NCBI GenBank assembly: GCA_911728435.2
Contig: OU452200.1
Location: forward strand, 35,045,715-35,109,714
Reading direction: 5' to 3'
DNA length: 64,000 nt
Source of the DNA: Apoderus coryli
Lineage: Eukaryota; Arthropoda; Insecta; Coleoptera; Attelabidae
Part shown: positions 1 through 10,863 of the stretch, piece by piece
Position numbering within the stretch: the stretch's first letter is position 1
Layout of the letters: the number at the start of each line of letters is the position of its first letter
Program-made: the position numbers and the translations under genes
The notes under the pieces: generated by a model
What the model saw: the letters and a program-made list of their open reading frames with translations, nothing else
Told to the model about the DNA's origin: nothing
Database searches by the model: none

Positions 1-385
1 TATTTCTTCTATGTTTAAGAAACACGTTTTTTTTTTATATTGTTTACCTCATTTTACACTATTTTCGAACGCCAATATGGTCTAATATTTTACGTCCAAT
101 ATTTAAGGTAATATTCAATTAAATGCATAAAAAATTATGCAGTATTGCGGTAAGTTTAAGAACTATGATTTTTTTTAATGTTTGAACCCTCTTTTAAACC
201 CCTTGCCTACGCTCAATGTTTCCCGAAATCTAATCAGCTCCTTGCCATGTCCTATAGTATTTTTGTACCAAATTTGGTTAAAATCTGTTAAGTGGTTTTT
301 GCGATTTCGTGCATACAAACAGACAGACATTTTTTTAAAAATACTTATTTATGTATAAAATGACCAAAAACGGTGAAATTAAAAA
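1..385 (-). repeat. Partial copy of a ~135-bp-unit dispersed repeat
   Basis: Read on the minus strand, this matches the start of the large repeat at 35771. Shared landmarks are a stretch around 'ccaaatttggta', the phrase 'aaccacttaa', a GACA-rich run next to 'tgcatacaaac', and 'gtgtaaaatg(a/g)gg'. It is cut by the window edge. No coding potential was seen. The family also appears at 13571-13850. Confidence 0.7.
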
Positions 386-1588
386 AAAAATGTTCATGAA
401 ACTAATAGTCTCCATATATCCATCTATACATCATATATGATATGGAGAGCTAAAAATCAGCCAGACCGTAATAGTAAACGAACTGCGATGGCTCTATTTA
501 TTCTCTATTTGTGGATGATCTGCTGGCAAGATTGAAATGACATGGAGTTGAGTTTCAATCATGATGATCTGCTGATACTCTTCACATCTAGTTCTGAATG
601 TATTGCTTTTCGCAGGCCTGACCCGGGATATGACTCAGGGATGATGTCAACAGAAGTAGATGTCTGTAAATTTCTAAGCAGACCTACAATTATTATGGTT
701 TTCGTTCGACAATGTTGAAAAGGATTCTACAAAGATAACGCTGACATTATTGACATACCGATGAAACTGTGGAAAGTCCTAAATAAATCTACTGGATGTG
801 AAACCAATAATGGTGGGCAAAAATTTTATCACGAACGTCCAGCAAAGCTATCTACTTTACAGAGACAAGTTTGTCTGGCTATTACTTGTGTAATATTCAC
901 CACACGCCACCGTCAGCAGCTATGGAAATATTTCTAGAATAACTCAGCTTTAGATTGAATTTCGCAATATTTTGGGAAGCAACTCTGATATAACGGCATC
1001 AGCAATAGACTATGGCTTGCCTTATACAGCCAGCAGATAGCAATGAAACCTGCATGCGAGAGAGTTACAAACTGTAGATTATTACTGGTTTGGTTATCGT
1101 TCAAAAACAAAAGTACATGTGCTGGAGTTTACAGAAGAAGACCCAAGACTTTTGACAATTTGACTATATTTTAGGCCAACGTTCTAGCAACTGTGTGCAA
1201 ATATCAATTAAAATTTTCTCCGAATGGCGGTCATAGAGGTCCTAAGGTCATTAAGATCCACATAAAGAACAGTATGGAAGTGTTACAACACATTCTCAAA
1301 TATCCTCTTGTTCACTTGGTTTTAAGGGGAATAAACCGGCGGACTCTATCTGGCAAAAAGAGGCTGATGTGGATTATATCACATCAAAGCCTTTCTTACC
1401 TTTCACACTGCAAATACATAGGACCTTAATACCAGGACGACGACCGAAGATCAGAACTGTTGGCAAGAGCATCTAGGTCTGATCAATTCGCAGGAGTTGT
1501 TAATCAAGAGGCAGGAGTGGTTATTCATAAGTAGATCTCCTCGGTGATGCCTAGCGACAATCTTAGTCCATTCAGTTTAGAAAATAAT
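386..1588. other. Unassigned intergenic sequence
   Basis: About 1.2 kb of mixed composition. The longest open frame (1193-1429, 78 codons) has no recognisable domain or codon pattern. The phrase 'tatggagagct' near 441 echoes the end of the repeats at 13790 and 37510, so the left part may be repeat-derived. Confidence 0.4.
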
Positions 1589-1762
1589 GGAGCTCATTCA
1601 AAAAGACCATAGGATGACACATAGATGGCGTTACTAGCATTTTTTCCATATGATTTTTATTTACTAACCTTCAGACGATAAGTGTATAATAAATTTGACA
1701 GCAATCTGAGTATTGATTCGTGAGTTATAGCATTTTGTGTGAAGCCATGTTAGTTATTGAAA
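1589..1762 (+). repeat. Mariner left terminal inverted repeat
   Basis: Inverted partner of 8335-8506. Shared blocks include 'ccataggatgacacatagat', 'ggcgttactagcatttttt', 'aaatttgacag' and 'cacacaaaatgctata' in matching order. At about 170 bp it is much longer than the roughly 30-bp TIRs usual for mariner. Confidence 0.8.
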
Positions 1763-1940
1763 GCAAGGCAACTATGTTGAATAATAAAATCGAGTCATAT
1801 TTATTTTTTTATTATTCTTGAACCGCTATTCTAATTCTTTTTAGTTTACTTTTTTCTTGGGGTGTTCGGTTCTTATAAAAATTCCTCTTTATTCTACATA
1901 AAAATATTCATGTTTATTTTCATCACTATCACACATAAAT

Positions 1941-1990
1941 CAAAACAAACGACGTTTCGTTACTAATTAGTAACTTCCTCAGGTTGAAAC
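1941..1990 (-). ncRNA. Hammerhead ribozyme motif, type I with minimal stem III (PLE1)
   Basis: On the minus strand the core reads CTGAGGA, which fits CUGANGA, then a perfect 7-bp stem II (GTTACTA/TAGTAAC), GAAA, then 'CGTC'. That leaves a stem III of two pairs (AC/GT) with no loop, and GTC as the cleavage triplet. Stem I beside the core is about three pairs (CAA.C/G.TTT side). PLE pseudo-LTRs are known to carry minimal hammerheads of this kind. The inverted partner at 2921 lacks the CUGANGA half and has GAC where GTC should be, so only this copy has all core parts. Activity is inferred, not shown. Confidence 0.68.
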
Positions 1991-2396
1991 ATTTTTTTTT
2001 CCTTTTCTTTCTGAAATTACATACAATATTATTTTCTATAAAACTATTTTTACATATAATACATAATATATCTATCTATTATTATTATTCCCTTTCTTAT
2101 GATTATTATTACCTAACACAAATTCCAATACGTCAATGTCAATAAAAGAACAAACAATTTTCATTCTATTTACAAACACATTTAAAACATTTAAATATAA
2201 TAAAATACATATTTATTTAAAATGATGGAAACTATTGCCCAATATGTTGTATTTAAAGTATTAGTAGTAGCAACAGCACAAATTCAAATATGAAGGCATT
2301 TTTGTTTTTTTTTTCCCGTTTGCTTTTTTTACAGGTGAGGTGCTTGAAAGGTATACATTTTATTATAAACAAATACAGGGGGTGTAAGTAGAATTT

Positions 2397-2849
2397 TTAT
2401 TTTATAATATTGTGATAGATACTGCTTAGATGTTGGATGTCAGTTCTGTCATTAACGCTGTTTTTATTTTTTTTGATGTATATCATTTCTAAAAATTCTC
2501 TTTTTTTTGTGTGTTGTTCCATGTCTAAAATTTTTGTATTACAAAAGTTGAAAGTGTGGTTTGTGGCCTCAATATGTTTTTTAAGTGCTGTTTTGTTGTT
2601 AGAGTGTTTGTGTCCGTTTAATCTTTTCCCTAAATTTTGCATGGTTTGTCCAATATAGACACCATCGCAATTGTTACATGGAATTTGGTAGATTACATGT
2701 GATTTTTTTAGATGTGGTGTTTGTGTTTTCAAATTGCTAGAAACGTTTGCCTTCAAAGTGTTTGTATTTTTGTGGCACGTTTGCAAATTATAGGGTTTTA
2801 ATTTTTTTTGGAACGACTCTGAGAAACCAGGTATATGTGGATATGTATT
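2397..2849 (-). pseudogene. PLE RT C-terminus plus GIY-YIG endonuclease fragment
   Basis: An open frame of about 150 codons that begins inside the protein. It starts with a thumb/linker segment (PHIPGFSE, then KLKPYN), followed by YQIPCNNCDGVYIGQT, LGKRLNGHK and KREFLEMIYIKK. The paired cysteines before YIG, the Arg after it and the Glu of the last motif match the PLE-type GIY-YIG nuclease, which nicks target DNA for priming. A stop codon lies just upstream, and the RT palm and fingers are absent. It therefore cannot make a full enzyme. Confidence 0.88.
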
Positions 2850-3062
2850 TTATATTGTTGTTGGTAACTTTGTTTTGTTCATCGTTATTGTAAAATTTCT
2901 GGATGCGTTTCTTAAAAATTAATTAGTAACGAAACGACGTTTGTTTTGATTTATGTGTGATAGTGACGAAAATAAACATGAATATTTTTATGTAGAATAA
3001 AGAGGAATTTTTATAAGAACCGAACACCCCAAGAAAAAAGTAAACTGAAAATAAAATCGAGT

Positions 3063-5875
3063 ATTGTCAAAATTTTGTTTTTTCTTACGGACTTATTGAA
3101 TGTATATGCACTGCCTCACCGATGTTCAGATCATCATCTATCGAGGTTGGGCATGTTGGAAAATTGCAAATGCCGATTGTGCAGGAAAAATAATTGAATT
3201 CAATAATTACGTATGATCCACGATAGACCCTGGTGTAGTCTTCCTACCTATTCGTATTAAAACCAAATAATCTAACCTTAAAATGTACCTACGCAAAATC
3301 GTGACTGAGAATACCTCATGTTCCTTATAAAGTATAAAGGTTTATAGACACGTCGCGTCGTAATCAGCATCGTCGTAAGTTTTATCAGACAAACAAGAAA
3401 TGAAAAAGGAAATTAAAACCTCATAAATATGTATAAGGGTGGCAAAGCTTAGGCTTAGACTGGATATTACGCATACGATTACGAAATATGTTTTCTACAT
3501 TCTGAATTTTCAACACCCATTCGTTTTGATTAACTCTTAACGGTAAGAAAGATTTACATGGGGATCGAATTTTAATAATATACTTCATATTTATATGTAT
3601 AGACGTTGAGAAATATAACGACGACCATCACGATATCAGTAATACCTAAACGTAATATACTATCGGGTTTTACAATAGCTAATCTTTCGGTAATTCTGAA
3701 GCATAACAGTTTCGATTTTTGTTGTAGGTGTTTCAAAATATCGATTGAACCAAGGCTTCATTTTTATCAGAGATTAATCTCAATATCACACGGTTTCTTT
3801 TAAAGTTATTTCAATATAACAAGTTAAGAATAAAAAGTTAGGGAAAATAATTTTATAGCGCACAATTTCCTTTGCACCATATCAACGCGATTTTGTTTAA
3901 AATAGCAAAAAACGGAAAATGGCGGATTTCGTAACCCGAAACAGTTAATTTATTTATGATAATATTTGAGATGTCGCATAGAATTTTTCAGGCATTTTTC
4001 TTAAAAACGGCTTCTTCTAGCGTTATAAAACAGTGACCATTTTTTATGTAAAAAGTCTCAAATCAGGATTTTCATGGGTTTGCATCATCACCCTGTATCA
4101 TGGGTAGCTTTTCGAACCAATGTGTAATGAATTATTTTACTATAGGATGTTGTACATCTTATGAAATACCTACTATTTGCAAAACGCATTGGCGTAACTA
4201 TAAAAAAGTGGCTTATAATGGGGCATGTTTTTTGACGAATAAATATCTCAATATTATAGATAGATTGACCTGAGTAATCACTGATATTTTCAAAACAATC
4301 GAATCCTAAGTTTTCCCAAAACTTCTAAGGTACTATCAACCGTGAAATATACCCGGTAGAATTTCAATGACACTTTTATTACCATAATGGCCATCATAAT
4401 GTCAACTAAGATATCAACCTTTAGAAAAGTATCCCTTGTCCAATTCGATGACTTTTCCCAAAGGACGATTTGCTGTCATGTATGCCAGACAAATTGAGGT
4501 AAAATATTGATTTGCAGCTTTAATAAAATCGTATGATATTCATCACAATAGTTATATATACATTTTTTTAGATAGATGCTTTGATATTTCGAAAGAGTAG
4601 TAGAGAAGATTATAGTGTATTAAGTTGTGTGTTTAGAAATTTTGATATACGAGGGCGGGATCAACAGTTTCTGCCTATAAAACCATTGTTAAATATTATT
4701 TTTTAACTTAATTTCCATCAAATCATTCACAACACAACCCATAAAGATAATATCTTTTTCCTCTGGGTATTTCGTCACTATTTAAAATTCTGAGGGTTAA
4801 GCAAACCAAAATAATCCTTTCGGATTAATAATAAAACTCATATAAAGAAAAACGTAAATTAAAAATCAATCAATCAATCAATCAAGTTAAGTTAAGTTTT
4901 TTAACACTCCTGTTAAGCACAGAAAATCTTGTTAAAATATACAGACACACCTGTTCCAGATTTAAATAAATGTTTGATAAATATAAATAAAGGCAAATGC
5001 ATAAAAGCAGAGCTTTTAATAATATCTGGTATGAGACGTATTATGATTTGCTAACAGGTAGCATAAAAGTAATTTGATTGACAGTTTCATAAAATGTGTT
5101 TTATTTAGTATTATAATGTAGTAGGTAAATATATTCTAGATACTAATTTCACTTTTTAAAGAATACAATACTTAGGTGAGGTACTTACTTATAAACATAA
5201 CCTATGTTTTATGCAGTTGGCGAAGTAGGGATATCCCTATTAATTTTCGCTACCTATTAAGTATATGACTTTAGTTTATGTTATGCTTCACCAGATTAAA
5301 CTGCCACATGCCGCCACTGATAATAATAATTATAACATAATAAACTAACCAACTACTTACCCAATTACTTTGGTCAAAAATTAGGAATACACAAAAAAAT
5401 TTAAGCGCATGGGCGCCCAAAGCCACGCCGATTACCACTGAGCTACAGCCGACGCGACGCGACGGGACGGTAAAAGAAATAAAAATACTTTTGGGAAGGA
5501 AATTACAATGTTTAACACATTATTAAAATTATTGTGAAGATATATTTACAATAATCAGTTTAATAGAAACTTTTTGTCAATATTAATAATTTTAATGTAG
5601 GTATAAATGAATAAAAATAAACGTTTTAAAGAAAAAAGTAATTAAGAATAATTGGGGTTTAATGTTTTTTAAAAGGATAAAGTCATTGTAAAGGATATTT
5701 TATTTATTTATGTAAAAATGATTTAAATCATCCAAATCAATAAAATGAATTGAGAATTAGACCTAAAAATCCCTGGTTTAACAAAACTTTTAATGATTTA
5801 TACGGGTTAGCATAAAATCAAGTTTTTTTGTCCGGAAAAAATTTGATCAGTTTTCTATAGGAAATATTGCTTTGA
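3063..5875. other. Unassigned AT-rich sequence, remainder of the mariner interior or later insertions
   Basis: No mariner C-terminal motif was found on either strand. The stretch 3960-4320 shares phrases with other parts of the window: 'cggcttcttctagcgttat' recurs inverted near 32120, and 'ggatgttgtacatctta' recurs at 17190. It is therefore partly dispersed repeat. 'atcaatcaatcaatcaa' near 4868 is a short microsatellite. The rest shows nothing. Confidence 0.4.
5405..5460 (-). other. Degenerate tRNA-like 5' half (A-box only)
   Basis: On the minus strand, 'ggctgtagctcagtggtaat' matches the D-arm and A-box of a tRNA. No B-box (GGTTCGANTCC) follows at the right distance, so this is not a tRNA gene. 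It may be the head of an old tRNA-derived SINE. A GACGC-rich run adjoins it. Confidence 0.3.
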
Positions 5876-6270
5876 ATTGGGTGATACATATGTTACTTTT
5901 GATATTGAACTCTTTAATTCTGAAGAAAATTGCGTTTAAATTTTGGCCAGTTAGGTAGTTGGGGCTCTTCTAGATGCTTTTAGAACTTAATTTACATAAG
6001 CGTCAGTGTCGTCAGGGGTTGAGTGCGGGCATTGCATGCGGAAAGTCCTGGATTCAAATCCCAGGTCTACCAATTCCTTTTTTATTTCTAATTTTGAATA
6101 AACTATATAGTTAGTTTGTTAGGTTAGTTTATTGGAAATAATAAAAATAATACAATTATTATAATAACAATTATTATTAAAATTATGTTTCGTTATGCAG
6201 GTCATATATATATTTTAGATTCTATTATATCTTGTCGGGAAATTATTGCGGCGACACAACCGCTTTTTTC
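5876..6270 (+). repeat. tRNA-block repeat, copy A
   Basis: Colinear with the copy at 38560-39175: 'ccagttaggtagttgg', a tRNA-like block, a T-run, 'gttagtttgtta.gttagtt', a TTATTA-rich stretch, 'gttatgcaggtcat' and 'tatatcttgt.ggga'. The long match at both sides of the tRNA-like block shows that the block is an internal module of a larger element, not a head. Confidence 0.7.
6005..6072 (+). other. tRNA-like block in repeat copy A
   Basis: A 5-bp T-stem with a 7-nt loop is formed by CTGGATTCAAATCCCAG (one mismatch), and a T-run follows like a Pol III terminator. The D and anticodon arms are poor and the acceptor ends do not pair. It is a repeat component, not a functional tRNA gene. Confidence 0.5.
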
Positions 6271-6799
6271 ATGTTCTATCTGCATCCGAGCGATTGCTCA
6301 CGTTTTACGATATATTTTAGATTTTTATTTCTTATACATACTATTATAAGTTTTTCAACTAGAACAACCCTGTATAAGGAAAGCCCACACACTGAGTTAT
6401 ATTTCCAAGATTGTTTAAAAAGTGCACGTTAGTTCTATGTTAACAAATATAAACTTGTCGTGCAAACAAAATAAATTAGAAAAGTTTCATAGATGCATCT
6501 GGTGTTTGTTCCACAAATAACATCTTTTAGATATAAAAATGTCAAGTTAAGCTATAAACAGATGCAAAGTTCATGTTATGACAAAGTTTCTAATAGATTC
6601 TACAAACTTGGAATACTTTTTGAGTTTCAGTGAACTATACCAGGCTAAGCGTAGAACCGACCTTTGCAATGTGGGTGGACTTCCCTTGTTATTTCTTGTG
6701 TCAGTTGTTTGTTGAAGGGTTGTAATATTACAAAGATGTCAGTATTACTTTCCCGACCCATAGGGTTATGAACCAATTTGTGAGTTTTTTGACGTTTTC

Positions 6800-8138
6800 T
6801 AGAATAACAGCCTCATTTCATCATTGCTCAGATCATATTTACAAAATAGAAAACAAAAAATCCAATCAAATAATGAATTCTCGTCTACCACGCTGCTTTC
6901 TGGTGTTCCGCAGGGCTTTGTACTGGCGCCTCTGCTTTATCATCTATACAGCGCAAATTATAAATTCTATATCTGCAGGTAAAATTGGAGCCTATGCAGA
7001 TGATATGCAAATATTATACAACCTTAAAGTGGAGGAATATCATGAGAGGGCTGAAATTATTAATATAAGCTGAATTCTATTCGAGAAATTTCAAAAAAAC
7101 ACGCATTAAAATTAAATTCGGAAAAACCTAAAATTCTATGCTTTGGAAAGGTAAAAAATAAAAACTTCTTAACTAACAATATGAGAATCCATATGGATAA
7201 CATCAATATACATTTTACTGAAAATGCAAATGACCTAGGTCTTCTTCTTTCGTCAGATTTGCGTTTCTGTGAGCATGTAAAAAACTTAACAAAAAAAGCT
7301 TACAGGACCTTAAGACTTCTATATTCAAATCGTCATATTCTAAACTTCTCTTTAAAGAAGAAACTTTGTGAAACACTTGTTTTGTCACATTTCACATACT
7401 GTGACTTTTTGTATGGATCGTGTTTGTATGAGGTGGATAAGAATCGCATACAAAAGGTGCAAAATAGTTGTTGTCGCCTCATCTATGGTTTAAGAAAAAG
7501 AGACCATATTTCCCATAAAATTAAGGAGACGGGTTGGCTTAATATGGTTGATAGGAGACGTCATCACCTAGCCTCTTTTGTTCACAAAATATTAAATCAT
7601 AAGAATTCATTCAAATATTTAAAAAACAAATTTATTAAGAGGTCCATGATTCATACCCAACCTTTAAGATTCACAAATAAATATACATTACCTAAGCACC
7701 GCACTGCGATGTTCTGTCGTAGTTTTATCTACAATGCGATCAACCTATATAACTCCATTCCTGAGCAATTTAAACTATTCAATATCAACAAATTCAAGTT
7801 TAAATATAAAAAATATTTATTTGAGACATTGATATAGCAGTATAACGTGAACATATTATCTAGATGTGTAATTTGAACGTTGATGATTCGCTGAAAGATG
7901 TGGGCTTTTAAGATTTATTTTAATCTTATTTAGTGTTTTTGCGAGATGTAGGAACAGTAAATGATTAATTTGTATATTGCAAATGCAAATTGTATTTTGG
8001 AGGTGGGATAGATCTTGCGTAGGGTTAAGTTAGAATAGCCATTGGCTAGACTTCGCCTGATGCAGATCTTTGTTTTCTATAAATATATTGTGACGGTAAA
8101 CTGAGAATTGAAATAAAGTCGATTTATTATTATTATTT
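6800..8138 (+). mobile_element. 5'-truncated jockey-like LINE inserted in the mariner transposase
   Basis: Contains decayed RT (about 6805-7837), a 3' UTR with 'gctagacttcgcc', an AATAAA-like signal near 8112 and an ATT-repeat tail ending near 8138. Directly after the tail the mariner transposase resumes in its SGR motif. The same 3' UTR phrase and ATT tail occur in the fragments at 40250 and 41240, so all belong to one LINE family. The 5' junction is not clear. Confidence 0.8.
6805..7837 (+). pseudogene. LINE reverse transcriptase fragment
   Basis: Reads in several frames. First comes a palm segment with LLSGVPQGFVLAPLLYHLY (about 6890-6950), then AYADDMQILYN with the YADD catalytic pair (about 6990-7020). 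A 218-codon thumb and C-terminal part follows from 7181 (HFTYCDFLYGS, RIQKVQNSCCRLIYGLRK, SFIYNAINLYNSIP). Frameshifts separate these three parts, and the endonuclease and RT N-terminus are missing. The long last segment has no stop, so decay is moderate. The order and motifs fit the jockey/CR1-like group. Confidence 0.85.
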
Positions 8139-8305
8139 AGGCGTCCACTGCGCTCTGCATCATTTGTGCTGGTATGACCACGTTTAAATTCAGCAATCCA
8201 CTTCTCTACCATTTGGCTCGATCGAACAGAGTTCGGATAATGTTGATCAAGCCATTGTTTGGTTTCCACTGCATTTTTTTCATCAAAAAGCAATGCTTTG
8301 TCCAA
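8139..8305 (-). pseudogene. Mariner transposase N-terminal fragment
   Basis: Encodes a paired helix-turn-helix start: VETKQWLDQHYPNSVRSS, MVEKWIAEFKRGHTST and NDAERSGR. This is the DNA-binding part of mariner transposases, which contacts the TIR. It stops at the SGR motif because the LINE tail (ATT repeats) interrupts it at 8138. The catalytic D,D34D region was not found. Upstream sequence toward 8335 continues into the TIR. Confidence 0.85.
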
Positions 8306-8334
8306 ACTCGAAATTCACTTTTTCCCTTTTTTTT

Positions 8335-8506
8335 TTCAGTAACAAATGTTGCCTCACACAAAATGCTATAATTATCGAATCAATAGTCAGATGGCTGTCA
8401 AATTTATACACCTATCGTTTGAAGGTTAGTACTAAATAAAATTCATATGGAAAAAATGCTAGTAACGCCATCTATGTGTCATCCTATGGCCTTTTTTGAA
8501 TGACCT
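8335..8506 (-). repeat. Mariner right terminal inverted repeat
   Basis: Inverted partner of 1589-1762. It ends 'tgaatgacc' followed by TA, fitting a mariner TA target site. The inner end runs into the transposase leader. Confidence 0.8.
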
Positions 8507-9089
8507 AATATATTATTATTAGGCTATTAGTGTCATGAATTTTTTTTAATTTCACCTGGAAGACGTGGTTGTTTAACTTTTAGGAATCATTCAGCGTAGG
8601 AAGGAGTAAAACCATCTTGAGGGTGTAACTTTAACGCACGAACAGTTCGGAAAAAAAGGAGCGTTACAAAAATTATATAAAATATTATAGTATTATTTTT
8701 GATCAATTTGGCTAAGTCCTTGATGCTGAGATTGTTCAATTAATTTAAGTTTTTTTCTTAAAGTTCAGTAATTTTGAACTGTTTCACATCATGACTTTTG
8801 CCTGTTCATTGCCTTACGGCTTGTTGGCAGCCGAAGGTTTCGGGTTAGTTGTGTTTGGATAAGAACTTTTCTTAGATTGCTTTTTGTAGTTTTCTTAAAT
8901 ATTAATATAATATTTTTTGTTCTTGTCCCATGGATTCTTCAATTAAATTAGTAATGAACCCTCCTCTATCGCGACAATAGTTGTCAATAATTCTCTAAGA
9001 CATTCATGAATTCTAGCGAATATGAAACGATGAAGTAACATTCGCCAGCGCATAATTTTTTAGATTTTATCAGAGAATTTAAGACTGAT
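8507..9089. other. Unassigned sequence
   Basis: AT-rich, no long frame and no recognised repeat. It ends at the first target copy of the LINE at 9103. Confidence 0.4.
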
Positions 9090-9325
9090 TAAAGGGTTTT
9101 GACTTAGTGTTTGGTGAAATATGAAATAAATAATATAAAAGTTATAAATCATATAATGAGACATCAAGAGACTATATGTGAGTAACCAGTTTTATGAATA
9201 ACAGAGTTTTCATTCATAAAATAGACTTAAGCCATTAACTTGTGATACATACAAAAAAGTATTCGTAGTGCGTAAAACTAACAATTAAAATCTCCTGCGC
9301 CCTAGGCGACAAGACCGCAATTAGT

Positions 9326-10561
9326 ATGAATCCTACAGATATGGATATTTCTGACTACAGAAATGTCCAAACCAAATCAACTAGTGTATCAAATGAGCAA
9401 ACACAGTCATATTCAGCTGCAGTAAACAATTTAAATTTCCCAAAAAAATACCAAGCCATAATATTTGCTTCGGTTGAAGGAATTAAACTGGAATACTTAT
9501 TTGCTTTAGGCACACTTATTAGTCCAAAAAATATCTTATTTTCTTCTCGCATCTCAAACAACCGTATATGTGTATATCTACATAACAAAAAGACTGTGGA
9601 CGAATTTATGCATAAACATGGAAACGTTATGATCAATGGCACAAAATTCGAAGCACGACGATTTATTACACCATCGGAGAGACTTATACTATCAAACGTA
9701 TGTCCATCAATTCCACATACAGTTCTTCAATCCGAATTATCCAAAATTGGTCTAAAATTAATGTCACCATTCACTTTTTTGAAGATAGGAGTATCCAAAC
9801 CAGAATTCAGCCACGTAATGGGTTTTCGTAGACAAGTATATATAAACCCACCAGAAAATGCCATACCAGAATCCATACTTATTTTATATGAAGAAACACA
9901 GTACCGTATATTCCTATCTCAAGACCCCATGGCATGCTATAACTGCAAAAGACAAGGTCATATATCATCAAAGTGTCCAACAGCAAAACCGCAAGACAAC
10001 AATCCTACAGATAACTCAACGACCAATGATCCACAGCGTCCTACACCAGCAGTGCTAAAACATTCATTGGTCACAAAAGTAGTAGATCCCTTATCAAAAC
10101 CTACTTCAACTGCTACAATTTTACCTCTAAATTCAAACAACAAACGCAACCTATCCCAAACAGTTACTCCCCCTATGGAACAAACTGACAACCAGAATCC
10201 TGACGCTTTTCTTTTACCTTCTATAAGAAGCACAAAAAAACTTAAAAATAGTACTAACTTCGATATACAAGTCCTCTTATCCCCTGCAAAAGATTATATC
10301 CAATCAAAATCGTTTGTTTTAACCTATGATCAATTAGTTGACCTTCTCGAAAATACGTATGGATCCACTGATCCTGTGAGTATTGTAAAAAAATGTACAA
10401 ACCATTTGGAAGCTGTCACCGAAATGCTGCACGCGGTATACCCTTATCTAACAGAAAGTTCCATTAAATCTCGTCTAACGAAACTCAGAAAAAAGATTCT
10501 AATAGCACTGGACTTCGAAATTACAGACCTCGAAAGTGATGCCTCCTCACAAGGGCACTAA
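9326..10561 (+). CDS. LINE ORF1 (Gag-like RNA-binding protein), intact
   Basis: 411 codons, ATG to stop without interruption. Residues about 40-115 look like the RRM-like region of jockey-clade ORF1 proteins (YQAIIFASVEGIKLEYLF, then NRICVYLHNKKTVDEFM). A single CCHC zinc knuckle CYNCKRQGHISSKC (CX2CX4HX4C) lies near residues 204-217. A low-complexity Asn/Pro/Thr/Ser linker follows, and then a C-terminal helical region of about 90 residues. Such proteins coat the LINE RNA and help target it. ORF2 should follow directly but is reduced to scraps. The name ORF1 rests on the knuckle plus the ORF2 remnant downstream. Intactness suggests a young insertion. Confidence 0.88.
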   Translation: MNPTDMDISDYRNVQTKSTSVSNEQTQSYSAAVNNLNFPKKYQAIIFASVEGIKLEYLFALGTLISPKNILFSSRISNNRICVYLHNKKTVDEFMHKHGNVMINGTKFEARRFITPSERLILSNVCPSIPHTVLQSELSKIGLKLMSPFTFLKIGVSKPEFSHVMGFRRQVYINPPENAIPESILILYEETQYRIFLSQDPMACYNCKRQGHISSKCPTAKPQDNNPTDNSTTNDPQRPTPAVLKHSLVTKVVDPLSKPTSTATILPLNSNNKRNLSQTVTPPMEQTDNQNPDAFLLPSIRSTKKLKNSTNFDIQVLLSPAKDYIQSKSFVLTYDQLVDLLENTYGSTDPVSIVKKCTNHLEAVTEMLHAVYPYLTESSIKSRLTKLRKKILIALDFEITDLESDASSQGH

Positions 10562-10605
10562 AAATAATAACCTAAGTTAACCAAATCCAATTCCACTCAA
10601 TTCGA

Positions 10606-10715
10606 ATCAATCCGTCAATGGAACATGAATGGATATTATACACCATTGGAAATGCTACAACTCTAATCTACTTACAAGAAACTCATTTGGAAGAATCAAA
10701 ACACCACTTAAAATA
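10606..10715 (+). pseudogene. Remnant of LINE ORF2 endonuclease start
   Basis: Two short pieces in different frames: IRQWNMNGYYTPLEMLQL, the usual first strand of a jockey-type APE endonuclease, and IYLQETHLEES, which carries the catalytic-Glu motif QET. Residues that normally lie between them are missing, and the rest of EN, RT and the C-terminus are absent. Confidence 0.8.
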
Positions 10716-10863
10716 AATTTAAGCTATCTTTATACTAGTGAATATCATAATGTCAACTAGCGTAAACAACTCCTATTGTATAAAATAATTGTACCACCTG
10801 TTAATAACCCACAGGGTTGATGCAGTTCTTCTTAAATAAAAAAAAAATAATAAAGGGTTTTGA

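Larger units (their letters stand above)
1796..3049 (-). mobile_element. 5'-truncated Penelope-like element (PLE1)
   Basis: The insert is bounded by the 13-bp direct repeat 'aataaaatcgagt' at 1783-1795 and 3050-3062, within the 10-15 bp range usual for PLE target duplications. Inverted repeats of about 127 bp (1843-1970 and 2921-3046) flank a minus-strand frame carrying a GIY-YIG endonuclease, the PLE hallmark. About 47 bp lie between the left target copy and the inverted repeat, like the short tail beside one pseudo-LTR in PLEs. The main RT domain is missing, so this copy is dead. It sits inside the mariner. Confidence 0.88.
1589..8506 (-). mobile_element. Mariner-family element with long TIRs, split by nested insertions
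   Basis: The two ends are inverted copies of each other over about 170 bp (1589-1762 and 8335-8506), starting 'ggtcattcaaaa' at the right end. Just inside the right end is the N-terminal part of a mariner transposase on the minus strand. A PLE (1796-3049) and a 5'-truncated LINE (about 6800-8138) lie inside, and the middle and C-terminal transposase regions were not found. The left terminus is slightly diverged ('agctcattc'), so the exact TA target duplication cannot be fixed. Most of the 6.9 kb is inserted or unrelated DNA. It is also possible that the two ends belong to two related elements. Confidence 0.65.
9103..10850 (+). mobile_element. Internally deleted LINE keeping ORF1
   Basis: A complete insertion of 1,748 bp bounded by the 13-bp direct repeat 'taaagggttttga' at 9090-9102 and 10851-10863. 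It holds a 5' UTR of about 223 bp, an intact ORF1, a tiny scrambled remnant of ORF2 endonuclease and an A-rich 3' tail. The precise target duplication shows it integrated as a unit. Whether the ORF2 deletion preceded or followed integration is not decided by one copy. Confidence 0.85.

Noticed and set aside
2921..2945. Second hammerhead in PLE1
   Set aside because: The CUGANGA half is missing and the cleavage triplet reads GAC.
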